A DNA stretch of 64,000 bases from an uncultured Spirochaeta sp. (GTDB lineage Bacteria > Spirochaetota > Spirochaetia > DSM-27196 > Alkalispirochaetaceae). The stretch spans positions 1-64,000 of the forward strand of contig CAJWEZ010000017.1 in assembly GCA_913030605.1 (NCBI GenBank), given 5' to 3'. The notes beneath the pieces were generated by a model. It searched no databases, was not told where the DNA came from, and worked only from the letters and a program-made list of their open reading frames with translations. Shown here one piece after another: positions 36,246 to 44,828 of this stretch (the stretch's first letter is position 1; each line of letters begins with the position of its first letter). A program made the translations under genes and the position numbers.

Positions 36246-37653
36246 AGTGCTGTCCTTCCTGGAATCCCGGAACCGCCGGACCGGCGCTTCCGTAGGGGTA
36301 GATCTGCGGTTGAATCCGCTCGGTTTCGATCTGATTGAGGGCGGGAGTCACGATCCCCCAGGCGGCGGCGAGTTCTTCGCGTTGGATGAACAGCGACCGG
36401 TCGCCGCGCAGCACGTCCAGGAGCAGTCGTTCGTACGCTTCCGGCAGTTCGGCGGCGAACTCCTCCTGATAGAGCATATTCAGGCGTACCGCCGCCGACT
36501 CCAGTGCCATGCCGGGAACCTTGTTGTTCACCACCAGCTCGATCGCCTCATTCGGCTGTACCCGGATCCGCAGGCAGTTGCCGACCACCCCCGGAAAAAG
36601 GGAGTACGGCAACTCGCGGAACCGGATCACCAGTTCGGTCTTCTGGGTGTCCAGCGCCTTGCCTGCGCTGAGGTAGAACGGAACGCCGTACCAGCGCGGG
36701 GTGTTCACGTGGAGTCGCGTTGCCACGAAGGTCTCGGTGATCGAATCCTCGGGGACACCGTCGTCGTCGCGGTACCCCTCGTACTGCCCGGTCACGGTTT
36801 CATCGAGACTCATGGGCTGAGTTGCCCGCAGCAACTTGTTTTTCTCTTCCGCGATCTCCTTGGCGTCCAGGCGGATCGGCTGTTCCATCGCCGCCAGCGC
36901 CATCGTCTGCAGCAGGTGGTTCTGGAGGACGTCCCGGATGATGCCGAAGCGGTCAAAGTAGCCGGCGCGTCCCTCTACCCCGATTTTCTCGGAGAAGGCG
37001 ATGGAAATCGATTCGATGTGGTCGCGGTTCCAGATCGGCTCGAAGATTCGGTTGCCAAAGCGCAGGATAAGGAGGTTCTGTATCACCTCCTTGCCCAGAT
37101 AGTGGTCGATCCGATAGGTCTGCTGCTCGGTGAAGATCTCGCCGAGGGCGGCGGTGAGTTCGGCGGAACTCCGGCTGTCGCGTCCAAAGGGCTTCTCGAT
37201 AACCACCCGCGACCAGTCACGCGTCTCTTCGTCCGCCAGTCCCGCTTCGCGGATCGACCGCGCGGTTTCCAGAAATACGCTCGGGGGAATCGCCATGTAC
37301 ATGAGCATTGAGGCGTAGGGGCCGTTCAGCGACTCCAGCCGTCGCCCCAGGGCACGGAAGTCGTCGGCGTTGGTATACTGGCCGGTGTGGTAGTGACAGC
37401 GCTTGAGAAACTGGCCGACCTTGATGTCGCACTGGCTCGGTTCCGGCTCGTAGCGGCAGGTGAGCGTCTCCGCAACGACCGATCGGAACTCACGATCGGT
37501 CATGTGGGACCTGGCAAATCCGACGACGTGAAACCGTTCCGGAAGCAGACCGTTGCAGAACAGGTTGAACAGCGCCGGCAACAGCTTCTTTCGGGTGAGG
37601 TCGCCGGATGCCCCGACGATCACGATGTTGGTTGGCTTGGTTGGTGGTGTCAC
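36235..37653 (-). CDS. zwf: Glucose-6-phosphate dehydrogenase
   Basis: 'IVIVGASGDLTRKKLLPALF', 'VVIEKPFGRD', 'YRIDHYLGKEVIQNLLILRFGN'; GTG start (VTPPTKPTNIVIVG). Confidence 0.95.
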   Translation of the reverse strand: MTPPTKPTNIVIVGASGDLTRKKLLPALFNLFCNGLLPERFHVVGFARSHMTDREFRSVVAETLTCRYEPEPSQCDIKVGQFLKRCHYHTGQYTNADDFRALGRRLESLNGPYASMLMYMAIPPSVFLETARSIREAGLADEETRDWSRVVIEKPFGRDSRSSAELTAALGEIFTEQQTYRIDHYLGKEVIQNLLILRFGNRIFEPIWNRDHIESISIAFSEKIGVEGRAGYFDRFGIIRDVLQNHLLQTMALAAMEQPIRLDAKEIAEEKNKLLRATQPMSLDETVTGQYEGYRDDDGVPEDSITETFVATRLHVNTPRWYGVPFYLSAGKALDTQKTELVIRFRELPYSLFPGVVGNCLRIRVQPNEAIELVVNNKVPGMALESAAVRLNMLYQEEFAAELPEAYERLLLDVLRGDRSLFIQREELAAAWGIVTPALNQIETERIQPQIYPYGSAGPAVPGFQEGQHCGS

Positions 37654-37676
37654 TGCGCGATATAGTATTGGTCTAT

Positions 37677-38402
37677 ATGCTGTATGAGCAACCCCGACTG
37701 TACGACGCACTCTACGATCGGTTTACCGAAGACATCGAGTTCTATACCGATATCGCCCGTGAGGGTAGCGGCCCTGTATGCGAACTCGCGTGCGGCACGG
37801 GGCGGGTAACGGTGCCCCTGGCGGAAACGGGGCTCCAGGTCACCGGCATCGATTCGAGTCCGCAGATGATAGACGCCGCCCGTACCCGTGCCGCAGCCTC
37901 CGACGCCGGCGATCGTGTGACGCTGGATGTCGGGGACATGCGCGCGCCGCTCCCCAACGGAGCGTTCACCACGGTCCTCGTTCCTCTCCACAGCCTCTCG
38001 CATCTGCTCACCGTTGAGGAGATCCGCGCAGCGTTGACGGCGATTCACGGCGGTCTGCGCACAGGCGGGCGGCTGGCTCTGGCGCTCCACAATCCCGATC
38101 CCGCGTATCTCGCCGGCGACGACGATGGAATCCGCCGAATCCACCGCGAGGTGTCCTCGCTGGCGATCTACGAAACGACCCGCTACCACAGCGACCGACA
38201 GGTGCTCGACATCAAGTGGTACGTCGAGACCTCGGACGAGACATCGCTGGTGACCTACCCGCTGCGTATGATCTTCCCGGAGGAGTTGCGGCTGCTGCTG
38301 GATGTTTCGGGGTTCGAGATGGAAGACCGCTTCGGCTGGTATGACCGGCGCCCCTTTTCCGCCGAAAGCGGCACCCAGGTGGTGGTGGCGCGGCGGCGGT
38401 AG
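37677..38402 (+). CDS. Class I SAM-dependent methyltransferase
   Basis: 'VCELACGTGRVTVPLAETGLQVTGIDSSPQMIDAAR'. Confidence 0.9.
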   Translation: MLYEQPRLYDALYDRFTEDIEFYTDIAREGSGPVCELACGTGRVTVPLAETGLQVTGIDSSPQMIDAARTRAAASDAGDRVTLDVGDMRAPLPNGAFTTVLVPLHSLSHLLTVEEIRAALTAIHGGLRTGGRLALALHNPDPAYLAGDDDGIRRIHREVSSLAIYETTRYHSDRQVLDIKWYVETSDETSLVTYPLRMIFPEELRLLLDVSGFEMEDRFGWYDRRPFSAESGTQVVVARRR

Positions 38403-38451
38403 CTGGCTATCTCGGTGGCCGCTATCTCTGCGGCAGCCACGACTGCGTCCT

Positions 38452-39000
38452 CTACTGTGGCATTTCAGCGGCGTGGCGCAGCGCATACTCCCGGTACCGC
38501 GCAGCGCTCTCCGCGAAGTTGCGGATTTCGTCCTCCCTCAGTCGTCGGATCACCTTTGCCGGGACCCCCGCCACCAGCGTTTCCGACTCCACCTCCATGC
38601 CCGGCGGAACCACCGCCCCGGCGGCCACCATGGCGTGCCGCCGGATCACGGCGCCGTCGAGAACGGTGGCGGCGATACCGACGAGCGTCTCATCCTCGAT
38701 CGTGCACCCATGGAGACGCGCGGCGTGACCAACCGTGACGCGCTGACCCACCGAGAGGGGGAACGCGTCGTGGGTCACATGGAGGACCGAGTTGTCCTGG
38801 ATGTTGGTGTCCTCGCCGATACGCACCCAGTGCACATCGCCACGAATCACGGTGTTGTACCAGAGACTGACGCCGTTGGCGAGGGTGACGTCGCCGACTA
38901 CGCGAACGCCCGCCATGATCACAACGCGATCGCCGACGCGGGGAACGAGGTGTCCGAAGGGGCGGACGGTTGCACAGGACGAAATGGCGGTGGTATCCAT
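38452..39000 (-). CDS. Gamma carbonic anhydrase-like hexapeptide-repeat protein
   Basis: 'NGVSLWYNTVIRGDVHWVRIGEDTNIQDNSVLHVTHDAFPLSVGQRVTVGHAARLHGCTIEDETLVGIAATVLDGAVI'. Confidence 0.92.
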   Translation of the reverse strand: MDTTAISSCATVRPFGHLVPRVGDRVVIMAGVRVVGDVTLANGVSLWYNTVIRGDVHWVRIGEDTNIQDNSVLHVTHDAFPLSVGQRVTVGHAARLHGCTIEDETLVGIAATVLDGAVIRRHAMVAAGAVVPPGMEVESETLVAGVPAKVIRRLREDEIRNFAESAARYREYALRHAAEMPQ

Positions 39001-39023
39001 GGCGTATCCTACACCGGATGCGG

Positions 39024-41210
39024 TCACGCCTGAAACATGGCGCTGCAGCTTCGCACGCGGCGGTTCAGTTGCTCCAGGAGCTTCCAGCGGACGATCGGAA
39101 TGTGCTGCAGAACGGTACAGGGCACCGCGTAGTATCTGGTCTGCGTGCGGGCCCGGTAGGTCATGGCGAAGCGGTCGCGTCCGAGGAGCGCCTGCTCCCC
39201 CACCGCCTCGTTGGCGCCGGCCACCGCGATCAGCTTTCCGTTGCAGCGGACCTCAACCGATCCGTCGGCGACCATGACCACGGCATCGGTGGCATCGATG
39301 TCGGCGCCGGCGTCTGCACGCTGTTCCACCATGTCCTGGGCGATCGCGTTCCGGGTCTGACCCGCTATCCGATCTCCCAGCAGGAACGTCCCCTCCAGGT
39401 AGTGTTTCCGCTCCAGGTACTCCTCCATCGACTGCACCATGTCGTTGCGTTCGATAAAGGCGCGGTAGATATCCCGGGGAATCTCCAGGACCCGGATGAA
39501 ACTTCCGGCGCGGTATGTGCGCCGCGCCGGCTCGTCAAAGAGGCAGTTCCGCTCACCGATGATCGTGCCGGTGGTCAGGATGTTCTCCGTGGCGGTCTCG
39601 GAATCCAGAATCTCGACCAGTCCGTTGATCAGAAGGTAGACGGTCTCCGGTCGTGAGTGCTTCTTGACCAGAATCGAGCCCACACTCACCGTCCGGGCGG
39701 GGCAGTTGCCGAGCATCGCGATCTCGTGGGCCGGCGCGCCGGGAAAGTTCTGGCGCAGGAGGTTGACGACCGTAGACTCCGGCGTGACGTCCGTAGCCTT
39801 GATCAGGACGTCGGCCATGCCAAAGGAGGTGTCGGCCCCGATCTCCTTCTCCGCGAGCGTCAGGGGAGCCGCCTTGTGACTCAGGACGATCCTGCGCGAC
39901 TCGTCGTGGCGGAAATCTTCCGCCTCGCCGTGGATCATGCCACCGCCGATGTCCAGTTTCTTTACGTCCGTGGGGGTCAGGTAGTCCTGCCGGACCGTGT
40001 CGATCAGGCGGCGGGAGGCGGGGTTTTCGCTGGTGCTGAGCGAGTCCAGTTGCCGGAACGAGGCGATGTCCGCGAAATGGGCGTAGGTCCGGTATCCACC
40101 GTCCCACATCGCCCGGAAGAACATGATCGTCGTCTCTACCGGATGCGGTGAGTACACCGGCTTCACCTCGAGGCCGTCGATCATGTTCCACTCGCCCATA
40201 TCGAGGTCCCGCGGGATGAAGTACCGGTCGAACTGTTCCTCCGGGAACGACATCAGCGCAGAGAGCTTTTTCATCACCGAGGCGCGCACCATGGGGGCGG
40301 CGTAGTAGGGAAGCCGGTGATCCGCCCGGACCAGCGAGGTGAGCCCCGCAAAGTGGTCATCGTGGGCGTGGGTGTGAAAGATCCCGTCGATCTCGTTCAC
40401 GCTCATGCCGAGCGAGTTCAGCGTGTGCATCACACTGGGTCCGGCGTCGATCAGGTACACGCGACCCTGGAATACCAGAATGCTGGCCATGCACGGCCGG
40501 TTGATGTCCCATCCGTCGCCCTCACCGGTGTGAACGACTGAAAAATACTCCCGCTTGATCTTGTGCTGACCCAGCACGTACGGGGGCTGGTACTGTTCCC
40601 CGGCATCGAGGTTGAGGGAGACTTCCAGGTAGTCCCCGGCGTGGGAAATGCGGTAGGTATTGATCGCCACACGTTCGATATCCACCCCCGGGGCGATCTC
40701 CGCCGGCTCGTCAACGACGGTCACGAAATCGATCATCTCCTCGGGGGAACGGATCGTGCCGAAGGCGAACTGTTTTTTGATTCGAACGTACTCCGCCGCG
40801 CGGTCCGGCTCCACGCCGGCCGATATCAGTTCCTCTTCGCTGGTGAGTCCGTAGTTGCCCCGGAAAATGTACTCGCGTTGCGCGTGGATCTGGTCGGCCG
40901 CGCCGATGATGCGGGGTTTGGTGCCGGTGTTGTTCGGGTGACCGGGGATGATCATGCCCTGCCGGTAGAACATCTGGAGCACCGGAAACTCGGACAGGTT
41001 GGCGAACTCGCCGTTCTGGATGCTGACATCCGAGAGCAGGACCGCGTTCGGGCCGGTCTCAAATCGCACGCCGTTTCGTTCCACGCTGGAGATGAAACCC
41101 CCGCGCATGAGGTGTTTGACCACGTCGGCGGGGGCCCCGCAGACGATGCGCAGATCGACCTCCGGAATCTCGACCCAGTAGACTCCCGTGGTGACTGTGG
41201 ACTTTTTCAC
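39024..41210 (-). CDS. MBL-fold protein with two C-terminal cyclic-nucleotide-binding-like domains
   Basis: MBL motif 'HTHAHDDHFAGL'; cNMP-like segments 'VYLLINGLVEILDSETATENILTTGTIIGERNCLFDEPARRTYRAGSFIRVLEI' and 'VVMVADGSVEVRCNGKLIAVAGANEAVGEQALLGRDRFAMTYRARTQTRYYAV'; likely GTG start at 41210 (VKKSTVTTGVYWVEIPEVDLRIV). Confidence 0.8.
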   Translation of the reverse strand: MKKSTVTTGVYWVEIPEVDLRIVCGAPADVVKHLMRGGFISSVERNGVRFETGPNAVLLSDVSIQNGEFANLSEFPVLQMFYRQGMIIPGHPNNTGTKPRIIGAADQIHAQREYIFRGNYGLTSEEELISAGVEPDRAAEYVRIKKQFAFGTIRSPEEMIDFVTVVDEPAEIAPGVDIERVAINTYRISHAGDYLEVSLNLDAGEQYQPPYVLGQHKIKREYFSVVHTGEGDGWDINRPCMASILVFQGRVYLIDAGPSVMHTLNSLGMSVNEIDGIFHTHAHDDHFAGLTSLVRADHRLPYYAAPMVRASVMKKLSALMSFPEEQFDRYFIPRDLDMGEWNMIDGLEVKPVYSPHPVETTIMFFRAMWDGGYRTYAHFADIASFRQLDSLSTSENPASRRLIDTVRQDYLTPTDVKKLDIGGGMIHGEAEDFRHDESRRIVLSHKAAPLTLAEKEIGADTSFGMADVLIKATDVTPESTVVNLLRQNFPGAPAHEIAMLGNCPARTVSVGSILVKKHSRPETVYLLINGLVEILDSETATENILTTGTIIGERNCLFDEPARRTYRAGSFIRVLEIPRDIYRAFIERNDMVQSMEEYLERKHYLEGTFLLGDRIAGQTRNAIAQDMVEQRADAGADIDATDAVVMVADGSVEVRCNGKLIAVAGANEAVGEQALLGRDRFAMTYRARTQTRYYAVPCTVLQHIPIVRWKLLEQLNRRVRSCSAMFQA

Positions 41211-41278
41211 CGGTCTACCCCCCGACAGGTACTGTACTTCACCGGCGGCGGGCGGTGCAAATCCCCGCCGCATTCCGG

Positions 41279-41854
41279 TCAGTTCCAGCCGACGGAGAGT
41301 TCGAGCAGGTGTTTTTCGGCGTCCAGGCGGATGTCCTCCGGGAGATGCTCGAACGTCTGGAGCCGCTCGTACAGACGGTGGGCCTCGCGGCTGCGGTCGA
41401 GGTATCGATACGCCGTCGCCAGCGCATACGTCGTCAGGTAGTCGTTGGGGTTGATCTCGTACGCCTTTTCCAGCGTTTCCAGGCCCAGATGTCCGCGGTC
41501 GGTCTGGCTGAACAGGACGCTCAGATTTCGCAGTACGCTGCCGTTGCGCGGGTTGAGGCGTCGTGCTCGCTCCAGGTGTTCCTCGGCCCGGGAATAGTCG
41601 TGTTTGCGGAGGTAGGCGCACCCCAGCGCCTCCCACGCCTCATCGTTGGCATCATCGTGGCGTACGTAGTAAGAGAGCGCCTGAATGGCGGAATCGTTGC
41701 GGCCACTCTCGGTGTATGCGATGCCCACGTTCAGGAGCGCCGGGAGCGTGTCGGGATCGTCCGCAAGGATCCCGTTCAGCAGATCGATCGCGTCGTCAAA
41801 CTGACCGGTGCGGATCAGGTCCTCCGCCCGGGCGATATGCTCCCGTACTTCCAT
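41279..41854 (-). CDS. TPR-repeat protein
   Basis: Tandem TPRs 'AEDLIRTGQFDDAIDLLNGILADDPDTLPALLNVGIAYTESGRNDSAIQAL...'. Confidence 0.88.
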   Translation of the reverse strand: MEVREHIARAEDLIRTGQFDDAIDLLNGILADDPDTLPALLNVGIAYTESGRNDSAIQALSYYVRHDDANDEAWEALGCAYLRKHDYSRAEEHLERARRLNPRNGSVLRNLSVLFSQTDRGHLGLETLEKAYEINPNDYLTTYALATAYRYLDRSREAHRLYERLQTFEHLPEDIRLDAEKHLLELSVGWN

Positions 41855-41966
41855 GGGGCAAGTGTACGAAAACACGAGCAATACGGTCAACTTTAGCCGG
41901 TCGCCCTGCCGTGCCTCGTGCCGTCGCTCCTTGTCGCGTTCGCGACCGCCACCGTATGATGTCGGC

Positions 41967-42701
41967 ATGGTGGCAATTCTGCTCATCGGCGACGAGATCC
42001 TGTCCGCCAGCGTTCGCGAGGAAAACCTGCATCTGATGCTGACCTCGCTCACCGGTATCGGCTACCGCGTGGGCGAGGTTCGAATCGTCCGCGACGACAT
42101 CGACGAGATCGGCGCGGCGTTCAATGCCCTCCGGGAACGGTACGACTTCGTGTTCAGCGCCGGAGGGATCGGCCCCACCCACGACGACATGACGATCGCC
42201 GCCGCCGCCCGCGCGTTCGGGACCGCCACGGAAACCAACGACGAGATGCTCGCGTTCCTAAAGGCGCGCTACGGCGAGCCCCTTTCTCCGATGGTCGCGC
42301 GCATGGCCGATCTCCCGGTGAACACGCAGGTGCTGGGCTGTGCCGAGGGGCGCTGGCCGGTGATCCGGTGGAAGAACGTCTTCATACTGCCGGGGTTGCC
42401 GCGGGCGCTGGAGGACAAGATGGAGCGGATCGTGTCCATGCTGCCTCAGCTGGAGCACGTGTGGACCGGGGAACTGTACCTGTCCGCCGACGAGAGCGCC
42501 TTCGCCGACTGGCTGGGCGAGGTCCAGAACCGTCACCCGGCGGTCGCCATCGGGAGCTATCCGGTTGTGGGAGACTACGACTACCATTCCCGCCTGGTGA
42601 CGAAGGGGCCGGACCGAGAGGCGGTCAGGAACGCCCACGACGAGCTCCGACGGCACGTGACGCAGCGGGGATGGCTGGTCCGGGAAGGCGGTGATGCGTG
42701 A
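41967..42701 (+). CDS. CinA/MoaB-like molybdopterin-binding domain protein
   Basis: 'AILLIGDEILSASVREEN', 'FVFSAGGIGPTHDDMTIAAAARAFG', 'WPVIRWKNVFILPGLPRALEDKM'. Confidence 0.88.
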   Translation: MVAILLIGDEILSASVREENLHLMLTSLTGIGYRVGEVRIVRDDIDEIGAAFNALRERYDFVFSAGGIGPTHDDMTIAAAARAFGTATETNDEMLAFLKARYGEPLSPMVARMADLPVNTQVLGCAEGRWPVIRWKNVFILPGLPRALEDKMERIVSMLPQLEHVWTGELYLSADESAFADWLGEVQNRHPAVAIGSYPVVGDYDYHSRLVTKGPDREAVRNAHDELRRHVTQRGWLVREGGDA

Positions 42702-43429
42702 GTACCGGACTGGACCACGTGGCGCTCGATCTGGAGACGCTGTCGACACGTACCTCCCCGTGGAGGGACGGATGGACCGGCTGTCTGCTCCACGGATTCG
42801 GCGCCAGCGCCCAGGACCTGGTGTCGCTGGCACCGGCGTTGGGGGGTGCCCGTCGCTGGCTGTTTCCCCATGCGCCGATTCCGATCTCTTTCGGGGGTAT
42901 GGCCTACGGCCGGGCGTGGTTTCCGCGGGACACCGGTGACCTCGAGCGGGCGGTGTACGGCGGGTATTTCCTCTCGCTGCGAGGGCTGGAGCCGGAGGGC
43001 CTCGCCGACGCCGCCGCGGCGGTCCGGGACCTGCTGCTGCGACAGGGTGTGGACTGGTCGACCCTCGTGCTCGGCGGGTTCAGCCAGGGGGCAATGGTGA
43101 CGGCTGAGCTGCTTCGGCAGGGGCTTGTGGACCCCGGGCTGCCGATGCCGCGGGCGGCGCTGCTGTTCTCCGGCGCCCTGGTGGCCGAGTCGTGGTGGCG
43201 GGGCGTTGACGCCTCCACGCGCGGGACGCAGCTGCTCCCGTCGGTGTTTCAGAGCCACGGAACGGACGATCCGGTCCTGCCGCTGTCGGAGGGCGAGGCG
43301 CTCCGCGATGTCCTCTCCAGCGCCGGTCTCTCCGTGAGCTGGCGGACGTTTCCGGGGCGTCATGAGATCCCCTCGGCAGCCGTGGAGGGCGCCAGAGCCC
43401 TCGTCGACGGGGTTTCGACCGCCGATTGA
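42698..43429 (+). CDS. Phospholipase/carboxylesterase family alpha/beta hydrolase
   Basis: 'LLHGFGASAQDLVSLAPAL', nucleophile elbow 'LGGFSQGAMVTAEL', 'QSHGTDDPVLPLSEGEAL', 'FPGRHEIP'. Confidence 0.88.
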   Translation: MSTGLDHVALDLETLSTRTSPWRDGWTGCLLHGFGASAQDLVSLAPALGGARRWLFPHAPIPISFGGMAYGRAWFPRDTGDLERAVYGGYFLSLRGLEPEGLADAAAAVRDLLLRQGVDWSTLVLGGFSQGAMVTAELLRQGLVDPGLPMPRAALLFSGALVAESWWRGVDASTRGTQLLPSVFQSHGTDDPVLPLSEGEALRDVLSSAGLSVSWRTFPGRHEIPSAAVEGARALVDGVSTAD

Positions 43430-43495
43430 CCCCTTCGGAACCGAATTTCCTGATGGAAAACTGGATTCCTGCCGATTCAGGTAATATATTTGGAA

Positions 43496-43520
43496 GCAAA
43501 GACGCCGTAGGCGTCGCAAA
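43496..43520 (+). other. Hairpin GCAAA-GACGCC-GTA-GGCGTC-GCAAA in the pilin 5' leader
   Basis: Perfect 6-bp stem flanked by GCAAA direct repeats, 30 nt before the pilin ATG. Confidence 0.5.
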
Positions 43521-43549
43521 AAAGTACTGTTCAAAATGTGAGGTTCGGT

Positions 43550-44005
43550 ATGAAAAAAGTACTCATGATCCTGATTGTCCTTCTCGCGGTGGTTTCGATG
43601 GGCGCCTTTGCGCAGATTACGGACACCGCAACGCTGTTCCTGTCCGGAACGGTGGGTAACTACGTATCCATTACGGTGACTCCCAACGCGAGTGCCACGT
43701 CCCTGGCGCTGGCCGCCGGTCAGAGTTCACCGCTCCAGGTTGCCACGGTGACCGAGACGTCCAACACGTCCTACACGGTGACGGCGAGTTCTGCCAACTC
43801 GTTCAACTTCACCGACGGCACGGACAACCTGCCCTACACGCTGTACTACGACGGTTCACCGGTGGCGAGTGGTACCCCGGTTGCAAGTGGCTCGAGCGCG
43901 AGTGGTGTCAGTCGCCCGGTCTCCGTGACCTTTCCGGCGGCGCCGACGAGCGCGACTACCGGAACCTACTCCGATACGGTGACTTTCACCATTTCCGCGC
44001 CGTAA
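43550..44005 (+). CDS. Small secreted protein, probable SCPU-like pilus subunit
   Basis: Signal peptide 'MKKVLMILIVLLAVVSMGAFAQ'; beta-rich, no cysteine; ends 'TYSDTVTFTISAP', parallel to 'LYEDVITFTISTF' of the last gene in the locus. Confidence 0.65.
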   Translation: MKKVLMILIVLLAVVSMGAFAQITDTATLFLSGTVGNYVSITVTPNASATSLALAAGQSSPLQVATVTETSNTSYTVTASSANSFNFTDGTDNLPYTLYYDGSPVASGTPVASGSSASGVSRPVSVTFPAAPTSATTGTYSDTVTFTISAP

Positions 44006-44026
44006 CACGGCGTTGAGTGAACACCG

Positions 44027-44056
44027 GGCCCGGCGGCAGATCGTCGGGCCTTTTTT
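44027..44056 (+). terminator. Rho-independent terminator between the pilin and chaperone genes
   Basis: GGCCCG-N12-CGGGCC followed by TTTTTT. Confidence 0.8.
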
Positions 44057-44080
44057 GTACGTTCCGGAGCGTGTACCTTT

Positions 44081-44809
44081 ATGACCATGACGCGTGTGTT
44101 CAGTCGACGGGCGGTGTGTGCAGCGGCGCTTATGATCGTTCCGGCCGTGATGGCGGCGGCGTTTCAGCTGCAGCCGATGTCGGCAACGATCGAGCTGGAC
44201 GGCTCCACGCCCACCACTACCTTCGAGGTTAGCAACGCCACCGATCAGCCGGTGGCGGTTCAGATGCGCACCACCACCCGGGAGATCCTCCCGGACGGCA
44301 CAGAGCTCAATGACGACGCCTCGAATGAGCTGCAACTCTTTCCGTCGCAACTCATCCTGCGGCCGGGACAGCAGCAGACGGTCCGCGTCCGCTGGACCGG
44401 TCAGGGCACGCCGGAGCGCGAACTGTCGTACCGCGTTGTTGCCGAGCAGCTGCCGATCAATCTGGATCGAACCGCGGATTCGGAGTCCGGCGTTCGCATG
44501 ATGCTGCGCTATCGCGCGACGCTCTATGTACGCCCCCCCGGAGCCGCCGCGGACCTGGTGGTACGCGATCTGCAGGCCGACGGTGACACCCTCACGCTGA
44601 CCGTGGAAAACACGGGCACCGCCCATCGCCTGCTGGCGGACGGGGCCCTGGTGCTGATCGCCGACGGCGAGCGCACCGAAATGCGGGCGGAAGAGGTGGA
44701 TCCACTGGTCACTGTCAACGTTCTCCCCGGTGGCACACGCCGCGTCAGCATTCCGCTCGACGCGCTCCCGGTGGCGCCGGACGAGATCTCCTTCCGCTTT
44801 GACCGGTAG
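44081..44809 (+). CDS. PapD-like periplasmic pilus chaperone
   Basis: 'FQLQPMSATIELDGSTPTTTFEVSNATDQPVAVQMRTTTRE', 'LQLFPSQLILRPGQQQTVRVRWTGQGTPERELSYRVVAEQLPI'. Confidence 0.88.
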   Translation: MTMTRVFSRRAVCAAALMIVPAVMAAAFQLQPMSATIELDGSTPTTTFEVSNATDQPVAVQMRTTTREILPDGTELNDDASNELQLFPSQLILRPGQQQTVRVRWTGQGTPERELSYRVVAEQLPINLDRTADSESGVRMMLRYRATLYVRPPGAAADLVVRDLQADGDTLTLTVENTGTAHRLLADGALVLIADGERTEMRAEEVDPLVTVNVLPGGTRRVSIPLDALPVAPDEISFRFDR

Positions 44810-44828
44810 GCGTCGCTCAGCACATTCC

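Noticed and set aside
36187-37311. 374-aa plus-strand ORF
   Set aside because: Antisense to zwf, which is certain
43496-43520. c-di-GMP-I (GEMM) riboswitch
   Set aside because: GCAAA strings and a GC hairpin are suggestive, but the GNRA loop/receptor arrangement of GEMM is missing; kept only as a generic structured leader
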